From Entomortierella parvispora (lineage: Eukaryota > Mortierellomycota > Mortierellomycetes > Mortierellales > Mortierellaceae), in NCBI GenBank assembly GCA_963573315.1, contig OY752146.1, positions 2,232,001 through 2,296,000 of the forward strand: DNA of 64,000 nt, read 5' to 3'. A model generated the notes under the pieces. That model was not told the origin of the DNA and did not search any database. It saw only the letters and a list, made by a program, of their open reading frames with translations. The stretch's first letter is position 1. Every line of letters starts with the position of its first letter. The position numbers were made by a program, and so were the translations under genes. Below, piece by piece: positions 57,954 through 64,000 of the stretch.

Positions 57954-59657
57954 TTACTTCTGGTAATGACCGCATCCGATCCCCAGGGGATGGTTGCTAA
58001 CCCAAGCTGCTGCCTGCATCGCCTGTCTATGACGGAATCGATCGGCATCTGAAGGCAAGTGGGCTAGCCCGAGAACTTCGTTCATCTTCGGCCAGTTCTT
58101 GTGCATCCACTCTAGCTCCAAGGTGCCAATCTGGTGCCTCGTCCAACGAACGTCCAGGGTTTCGAGAGCTGTTAAGTCCCTGAGCTGGTTCAAGCCAGAT
58201 CTCAGGGAAAACAGCACGGAATACCGCTGGAACCCTCCGAGAGCCGTCTCTTCTTCGTCCTCAGGATCGGAAGTCAACTCGAGACCCAACCGCATGTGCA
58301 CCAAATGTACAAGCAAGCCCAGTTGAGAGTATACCAGAGCATGCTGGCGGTCGTTCTCGAACCGCACTGGGTTCAGGAGTTGGTCGACTCCATGCGCCTC
58401 CTCTGGATTGAACGGAGGGTAGTCGATCTGGACAAGGACCTCCAGCCTTGTCAACGTCCTTGAACATCCCCAAGCTCTTGGGATGTGAATTCCCAGCACG
58501 GGGGAAGTGCTGCCGAGGAGCACAAGCGGTGTCACTACCAGTCCCCCCCTACTACACGGCGCCGTGGTTTGCACACGAAGCTCCTTCAACTTGGTGGCGG
58601 CCTCCAGAAACTTCTGCAGCTCATTCTGAAGGTCAGCATGCAGAATCACTCTGTCGAGAGTGAGCAACCGGATCGAAGCTGCACTCTCGACAAGTGGCGC
58701 CAGAGATCCAACCTCCGGGGCTGAAACCGACAAATTCTTGGGCTGTGACAAACCTAACTCCAGGATCTTGCCCAAATCCTCTCCTTGGATTTCCTCCGCG
58801 TGCCATGCCATGTTCTCTACGCCACGAAGAAGGCGAGCCAACTCCAGCCTGGATCCTTCCGAAGGCATCCAGTACTGCTGTTGTTTGAACTCGACGTCTC
58901 TCAAGCCAGAACACTCTTTCAGAAGCAGCAGCAGCCATTCATCAGAACCGTTGAAATTGGCAAGGGACATCCACTTCAACGCCGGGAACCGTCCTCCATC
59001 AACGAAGTCATCGTCCTCAAGCTGCAGCGTCATTGGCGGGAGACGCACACCGTGGAAGTCGAGAGCAAGGTGCGTCAGCTGGCGGGCGGTGTCGAGAAGG
59101 AGCGGGAATGCGAACCAGTTTGATGCTCCAGATAGTGAAAGTCGCAAAAGCCACACGTTATTATCTACCAACTGTGCGACAAGCTCAGTGAGGTGAAGCC
59201 ACTCCTTGATCAAAACGTCCTCAAAGAACAGCTCCAACGTGTTGAGATTTCTCACCCCTTCGCTGATGAGAAGTCTCCCATGTCCCCGGCCGAAGGAACT
59301 TGCAAACTGTCGGACGTAGTGACACACTGACTTAAAGTGTTGCTCTACGACATATTCCTTCAAGGTGTGGTTTCTTTCCTCGTCCACCAACACCATCGTG
59401 TGGTAAAGGAATGGGATCCAAAGCAACTGGAAATCACTACATACTTGCACACAGGTGGCGAGAGTCGTTGGCTCGAGGTAGGTTGCGATCATCGCAATGA
59501 GTTCCAAAGGAAGGGCGGTGATCTGCCACAGGAAGAAGGGAGAGGGGACGTCGGCAGTTTGACTTCGGGCACGAGCAACTACGCGAGGGGTCGTTCTTGA
59601 GCGGAGCATTCGTGACGAACCCTGGATGGCGCTGGAGGATGTGTGAGAGCTGGACAT
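57954..59657 (-). CDS. F-box / leucine-rich-repeat-like protein
   Basis: An intact single-exon frame, 567 aa. An F-box-like motif lies at about residues 45-90 (ITALPLELIAMIATYLEPTT, CVQVCSDFQLLWIPFLYHTM), preceded by a short basic, Ser-rich leader. The rest is leucine-rich and helical with irregular LRR-like segments (LNTLELFFEDVLIKEWLHL, LRDLTALETLDVRWT). F-box proteins bind Skp1 and bring substrates to SCF ubiquitin ligases; the target here is unknown. It belongs to a locally duplicated family: a decayed copy lies ~2.2 kb away at 53,865-55,795. Multi-copy F-box/LRR families expand strongly in some Mucoromycota. The ORF has no internal stops, unlike its neighbour, so it may be active. I chose the first ATG. 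Confidence 0.85.
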   Translation of the reverse strand: MSSSHTSSSAIQGSSRMLRSRTTPRVVARARSQTADVPSPFFLWQITALPLELIAMIATYLEPTTLATCVQVCSDFQLLWIPFLYHTMVLVDEERNHTLKEYVVEQHFKSVCHYVRQFASSFGRGHGRLLISEGVRNLNTLELFFEDVLIKEWLHLTELVAQLVDNNVWLLRLSLSGASNWFAFPLLLDTARQLTHLALDFHGVRLPPMTLQLEDDDFVDGGRFPALKWMSLANFNGSDEWLLLLLKECSGLRDVEFKQQQYWMPSEGSRLELARLLRGVENMAWHAEEIQGEDLGKILELGLSQPKNLSVSAPEVGSLAPLVESAASIRLLTLDRVILHADLQNELQKFLEAATKLKELRVQTTAPCSRGGLVVTPLVLLGSTSPVLGIHIPRAWGCSRTLTRLEVLVQIDYPPFNPEEAHGVDQLLNPVRFENDRQHALVYSQLGLLVHLVHMRLGLELTSDPEDEEETALGGFQRYSVLFSLRSGLNQLRDLTALETLDVRWTRHQIGTLELEWMHKNWPKMNEVLGLAHLPSDADRFRHRQAMQAAAWVSNHPLGIGCGHYQK

Positions 59658-60265
59658 ATCGAAGATGTTCCTGGACTATAAATGACAGAAAAGAAGAAAC
59701 GCAGACGCAATAATGTTATTACTTGATAATGAGGAGAGTCGATACTCAACTATGAACTTCCATCCACGATCAAACAACACACACACAGAGGGAGGAAAAA
59801 AAAGAAAAAAAAAAGGAACAAAAAACAAGTAATATATGATTGATTCCTTGTGTGCGTGTGCGACAGAGAGAGAGAGTGAGAGTGAGAGGGAGAGAGGGAG
59901 GGAGCTGGAGAGAGAGATGGAGAGAGAGAGAGACAGACGGGTGTACTCACGCACACACACATACACACACAGAGAGAGCGAGACAGACAGATGCACTCAT
60001 GAACACACAGACAGGGAGAGAGAGAGAGGGGGGGGGATATGATGTACTAGATCTCTGCAAGTGAAATGTCCGACGTGTTCGTAACGAGTAGAAAGTGTAC
60101 CAGACCTAAGGTCCATTGGCCTGTCCGAGTGCGAGCAGAGGTAGAAAAGAAGGTGGACAATAAGAAGAAAAAGAGAGAGGGGGGGGGGGGCAATACCTGT
60201 GACTGTGGGCTGAGCAGAAAGAAGCGAGGGTATCGCGAAGCAAGGCAGGCGACTGGAAGCAAGGA
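59658..60265. other. Simple-sequence region upstream of the F-box gene
   Basis: GA-rich (59,862-59,935), CA/GA mixed (59,945-60,025), and G-runs at 60,028-60,036 and 60,180-60,190. Frames through it are low-complexity Arg/Glu or Ser/Leu translations. No gene supported. Confidence 0.5.
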
Positions 60266-60530
60266 TCGTTACTCGAGATGAGTGTGCTGCTCTGGGTGGC
60301 AGGGAAACGAGAATATCGAAGAAAAGAAACTGGGAGCGAGGGTACTTGCTCGAGATGAGTGCGCTGCTCTGGGTGGCAGGGAAACAGAGAATCTTGAAGA
60401 AAAGAAGCTGGGAGCGAGGGTCGTTACTCGAGACGAGTGTGAGTGGCAAAGAAACAGCAGGTCTTGGAACAAAGCAGAAGCAAAGGTCGTTGTTCAAGAT
60501 GAGTGTGCTGTTGAGGGTAGCAGGGAAGCG
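60266..60530. repeat. Four imperfect tandem copies of a ~76-bp unit
   Basis: Repeats of a unit beginning CTCGAGATGAGTG and containing GGTGGCAGGGAAAC and AAGAAAAGAA. Copies begin near 60,273, 60,349, 60,427 and 60,494 (spacing about 76, 78 and 67 bp). The last two are shortened or diverged. The minus strand stays open through them, but the translation is simply the repeat. It looks like an unequal-exchange minisatellite rather than a gene. Confidence 0.85.
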
Positions 60531-62584
60531 GCAAAGAGAACAGAGAAGAAAAGCAGAAAAAGAGAAATTCGCAGAAAGAAAAAGAAAAAAACAACGGGGG
60601 GGGATGACAACAGAGGTGGCAACGATGGACAGTGAGTAGTTGACAATATCGAGTGGCAACGCGTCAATCCAACATGAAATTGACATTTCAAGTAATCGGC
60701 GTCAACTCAACAGGAAGATGCGGTCACTCATCAACAGGATAGACGATGCATGGACCGCCTGCGATAGAAAACAGTGAATTCATGAGTCTCATTTTATTCT
60801 TTGCTTGTTGTCTAGCCAGCTACAAGCAACTCAAGACTGAAGATACTTGTTGCTGTTCTTTCAAGTTTGGATATACTGGGAATGTGAAGGTTGTTTGGCA
60901 CAGATGAGATATGAAGACAGATGCTCTCGACACTTGGAAGTGCATGGATGGTTGGGGTAGATGACCGCCAATCTTTGATCAGGGAGGAACGAGTTCTTGG
61001 TCAAACCATGCCTATGGACGATGGTTGAGCCATGGACGAGGTATCAAGATAATATTCCCCTATGGTGAAATGGTTTATTGCAGCGACCTTCGTGCCTTCT
61101 CATCCCCGCCTGTCATGAACCCTCTCTTGTCCGACTGCTGTTCGTCATCCGCTTTCTCTCCATTCATGAAGATGGTACCCATGTCCATAACCTTCTGCAG
61201 ATATTATCAACCTGTTATTTATGACGGGAGAGTCTCCCTCAGGCACCACCAGACATCTCATTGATCAGCGAGGTCCACTATTTCATTGTCATGTTACTTT
61301 TTCACGATAAATGTCACGGCGCCTCAGCTAGCAGCTTGATTTGATTGGTGAATGTCCTCTACTCGTTTGTTGTCCTGACGCTTGTTGTTTGCCAATGTAT
61401 GAATGGACAGGCTTGGTGGACCAAAGCTGCACTATCTTTCTGTAGACACATGGGAGTAAATCTCGTGTCTCCAAGAGTCAAGAAGCTCTTAGGGTTGTCC
61501 TGATCTCCTCTATGATATTCCCTGGCGGCAATACAAGCCTACATGTGTTTCAAGCAATGAGCTGACAGTGTGGACTGAACCGTAGCGAGATGTAGGGAAC
61601 GCAAGATGACAGGATGGAGGGTGAGAAGCAGGAGGAGGAGGGGAGGAGGAGAAGCAGGAGGATGAGAAGCGAAGCAGATTCATGATCGACAGTGGTCATT
61701 ATATGGGTGTGGGTGTGCCAAGGAGGAAGAAGGTCTCTGAGGTAAGAAAAGATAGGTCTGGGGAACGGCACCGACTCATCGCGTGGTTGCATCTGTCTCT
61801 GGGAAGATTTCTAGTGGTGGCTTCGCTTCTCTTCAGCTGCTTCGGTGCTGGGAGGATGAGGTGATAGGGTTGTCGCTCGCAGTCCTGTCTCCCGACGGGG
61901 GAAGAGAGGAGAGTGAGAAGGAAGAAGGGGGGATAGTTCCCTCGTGCTACCAAACAGCCCAGATTTGCACGGGCCATGCTCCTTCTTCCTGTGCTTCTCT
62001 CCGGGAATTCTTCGATCTGCATTTACCGAGGCTAACTACGACCATGGTGAGGCATCGGCAGGAACCCAGTAGTAGGAGCACAACCCAAAACGCTCACGTC
62101 TTCATCAGCGCCGCGCCCCGCTGCCCCTCTGCTGCCTGCAAACAACAACAACAACAAAAAAAAAGCGCTGCAGTTTGATCAGTAAGTCACGGGACTTTAC
62201 CACGGACAAAAAGGCGCGGCACTTTGTTCTTTCTTCCTTTCTTCTTCTCTCTTCTTCTTCACCCTTCGCACTGATTTCGCCCCTCCATCCTCACCTCGTC
62301 CTGGATTGTTGAATGGTCAAAGGGACGCAAGTCCTAGATTGTTCACGATCAGAGGGGCGCACCTTATATTTCTACACTATCTCCGCGCTCGCGTATCGCA
62401 TGCTGCAACTCCCACTCTCCGTTTCAAGGTTTGCAAAGACTTGGGGTCACTTTTTTATTCTTTTTTCATTTGTGTGGTGTTCATTCATTCCCTTCCCTTC
62501 CCTTGTTCATTCATTCATTCCATGCATTGTGTTGTTCTCAGGTTAATGTTCTCTTTTGGTTTTTTTTCGCGTTGAGTTGTTATG
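60531..62584. other. Gene-poor accessory stretch
   Basis: I read both strands and found no recognisable protein domain, RNA gene or mobile element. A GAGGAG-type purine tract lies at 61,615-61,675 and a TTC/CTT tract at 62,228-62,262. Short frames exist but are unremarkable. Confidence 0.4.
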
Positions 62585-62587
62585 TTG

Positions 62588-62712
62588 AGTTGTTGTGTTG
62601 TGTTGTGTTGTGTTGTGTTGTGTTGTGTTGTGTTGTGTTGTGTTGTGTTGTGTTGTGTTGTGTTGTGTTGTGTTGTGTTGTGTTGTGTTGTGTTGTGTTG
62701 TGTTGTGTTGTG
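62588..62712. repeat. (TGTTG)n pentanucleotide microsatellite, ~24 copies
   Basis: About 120 bp of nearly uninterrupted TGTTG/TTGTG pentamer, ending in TGTTATGTTATG variants. It is followed within ~30 bp by a second, unrelated array. Both strands stay open because the pentamer contains no stop in certain frames, giving repetitive Cys/Val/Leu or Asn/Thr/Gln/His translations. Confidence 0.95.
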
Positions 62713-62742
62713 TTATGTTATGTGTGTGGGTAGTTTTTTTTG

Positions 62743-62935
62743 TTTTGCTTGTTTTGTTTTGCTTGTTTTGTTTTGCTTGTTTTGTTTTGCTTGTTTTGTT
62801 TTGCTCGTTTTGTTTTGCTTGCTTTGTTTTACTCGTTTTGTTTTGCTCGTTTTGTTTTGCTCGTTTTGTTTTGCTCGTTTTGTTTTGCTCGTTTTGTTTT
62901 GCTCGTTTTGTTTTGCTCGTTTTGTTTTCTTTGCC
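62743..62935. repeat. 14-bp minisatellite GCTTGTTTTGTTTT, ~13 copies
   Basis: A tandem 14-bp unit. The left half carries mostly GCTTG and the right half mostly GCTCG, so two unit variants have spread as separate blocks. One unit near 62,830 reads ACTCG. The minus-strand frame translates as a Lys/Thr/Gln/Asn repeat with no other protein character. Confidence 0.93.
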
Positions 62936-63721
62936 CAAGTCTGAGCTCCCCTCTTGTCAGCCCTGCATCTTCTCGCCCCATCACAGCTTCGCGTGGCTAT
63001 GTCCCCAGGTTTCGCTGCTCCGACAGAGAGGCGGTGTGCGGTACTAAACTGCAACCAGTTTTTTACTTGCGGCAGCGAGATGTAATAAATGCTGTTTTAC
63101 TAAAGCTGAAGCGTCTTTGGGCGGGAGCCTGGAGCAGTACATGACCCTGCGGGGAAGTCAAGTTGCTGTAAGATGCACCACTGCTGGAGGTAAACCAGGT
63201 TAAAGTATAAGGTAAGTGGGGTGCGATGGCCTGCCGCCTGCTCGTTGGCGCGCCCTGCACAGCTTTGCTCTTCTTTTTTGAAAAGCAAAGTTGACTGAGA
63301 GCAGGCCTTAGACAGAGATTTGACGTTGGCTGTTGCTATTGTGCTGTCAATAAACGACTGTTGTTATCACCATAGAAAAGAACCCCTTGCAACGTGCCAA
63401 CATGGTGGGTCGGTCACTACCACGATATATTCTTGAAACTGAAAATGCGATGCGACGAGAAGGGATGTGGGGATGTGTGTCTTTGAGAGTATACCAAGCA
63501 ACTCTTACATCGGATTGGGTTCCTTGAATGGACGATTCGACCTCGAGATTTCGTACTCATTCACTTGCTCATTCTGTCCTCTCAGGGCATGCGACCATTT
63601 ATTTTGTCACTCCACGGAGTCCTTTGTGATGGTGGCGCAGCACCCATGAAAGGGATATAGTCTAGTTCCACTGGATACTCCTTCTCTTGCCAACCATCTC
63701 AACTGTCCCAACAGAAATATA
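62936..63721. other. Unassigned spacer near the right edge
   Basis: No supported gene, RNA or repeat. The end of this stretch (CCTTCTCTTGCC...CCCAACAG at ~63,680-63,714) looks like a possible splice acceptor feeding the fragment that follows. Confidence 0.35.
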
Positions 63722-63946
63722 CGAACGACGGACCTCCCCGAGGTTTTGAAAAGGGTCGCCTCATTGCTTTCCGACACCGACTTCATGATTCGCGTTCAAG
63801 TCTGTCGATTCTGGTGTGATATCGTGGACCATACCGTTGGGCGTTGGGCTACGGCTAGTGATAACAGAGGACCCTGGTATCCGAAAGCGATCCACAAAAG
63901 CAACATGAGCGATCTTGAATCAAAGGCGAAGGAAGCCAGGACCTAA
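63716..63946 (+). pseudogene. Possible F-box N-terminal fragment
   Basis: The frame following an acceptor-like CCCAACAG reads DLPEVLKRVASLLSD, then VQVCRFWCDIV, which resembles an F-box (leucine/proline start, hydrophobic core, VCRxW). It stops at TAA 63,944-63,946, about 75 codons on, and the window ends soon after. It may be a decayed copy, or an exon whose continuation lies beyond the right edge. It differs in sequence from the F-box gene at 57,954-59,657. Confidence 0.35.
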
Positions 63947-64000
63947 GTTGCCTAATATCGAGGCTGTATTCGGCATGAAATGTCTCTCTCGTCCGTTGTG

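Noticed and set aside
57505-58048. Minus-strand frames encoding Cys/Tyr/Val/Ala/Leu repeats
   Set aside because: They read through the 11-bp minisatellite and its degenerate flanks; membrane-like character is an artefact.
62543-63054. Repetitive frames on both strands, candidate low-complexity proteins
   Set aside because: They are direct translations of the pentamer and 14-bp arrays without flanking coding sequence.

Overview
The window is eukaryotic and almost certainly fungal. Genes are split by short GT-AG introns (mostly 50-120 nt), the proteins are fungal orthologues (Skn7, Siw14, TAF5, TFIIB, COG1, GPI10, INSIG, an Asteroid/XPG protein), and the spaces between genes are full of CT/GA tracts and homopolymers. 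Very glutamine-rich regulators, an F-box/leucine-rich family and a LINE with a zf-RVT tail suggest an early-diverging fungus such as Mortierellomycotina; that placement is inference. There is no operon structure, CRISPR array or bacterial signal, and I found no convincing tRNA or rRNA gene.

Layout. 1-7.1 kb: the 3' end of an unknown gene, a Siw14-type phosphatase (-), TAF5 (+), and a small new three-exon gene model (-). 7.7-9.7 kb: a long inverted repeat built of ~200-bp units around a decayed LINE tail. 9.7-14.5 kb: gene-poor, pyrimidine-rich DNA ahead of a Gln-rich protein of unknown function (14.5-17.6 kb). 18.1-25.6 kb: three minus-strand genes in a row (mitochondrial carrier, COG1, INSIG). 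25.6-32.4 kb: a 6.8-kb gene-poor span ahead of SKN7 (32.4-36.5 kb). 37.0-41.9 kb: a large ankyrin protein of Hos4-like architecture (-), divergent from TFIIB (+), which is followed by GPI10 (+). 48.0-51.0 kb: an Asteroid/XPG-N protein (-). From ~51.2 kb to the end the DNA looks accessory: a broken hAT transposase, a decayed F-box copy, an intact F-box paralogue, minisatellites, two dense simple-sequence arrays and a possible further F-box fragment.

Exon models were built by hand from splice sites, reading phase and family conservation. For every spliced gene the summed exon length is an exact multiple of three, which supports the models. The core genes serve transcription (TAF5, TFIIB, Skn7, the Hos4-like protein), Golgi/ER function (COG1, INSIG, GPI10), inositol-phosphate signalling (Siw14) and mitochondrial transport. 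They are unlinked housekeeping functions rather than a pathway cluster. I see no convincing new multi-gene system. The most unusual items are the inverted-repeat element at 7.8-9.7 kb, a hidden in-frame intron that restores the active site of the Asteroid protein, and a five-copy inverted motif cluster at 27.63-27.73 kb.
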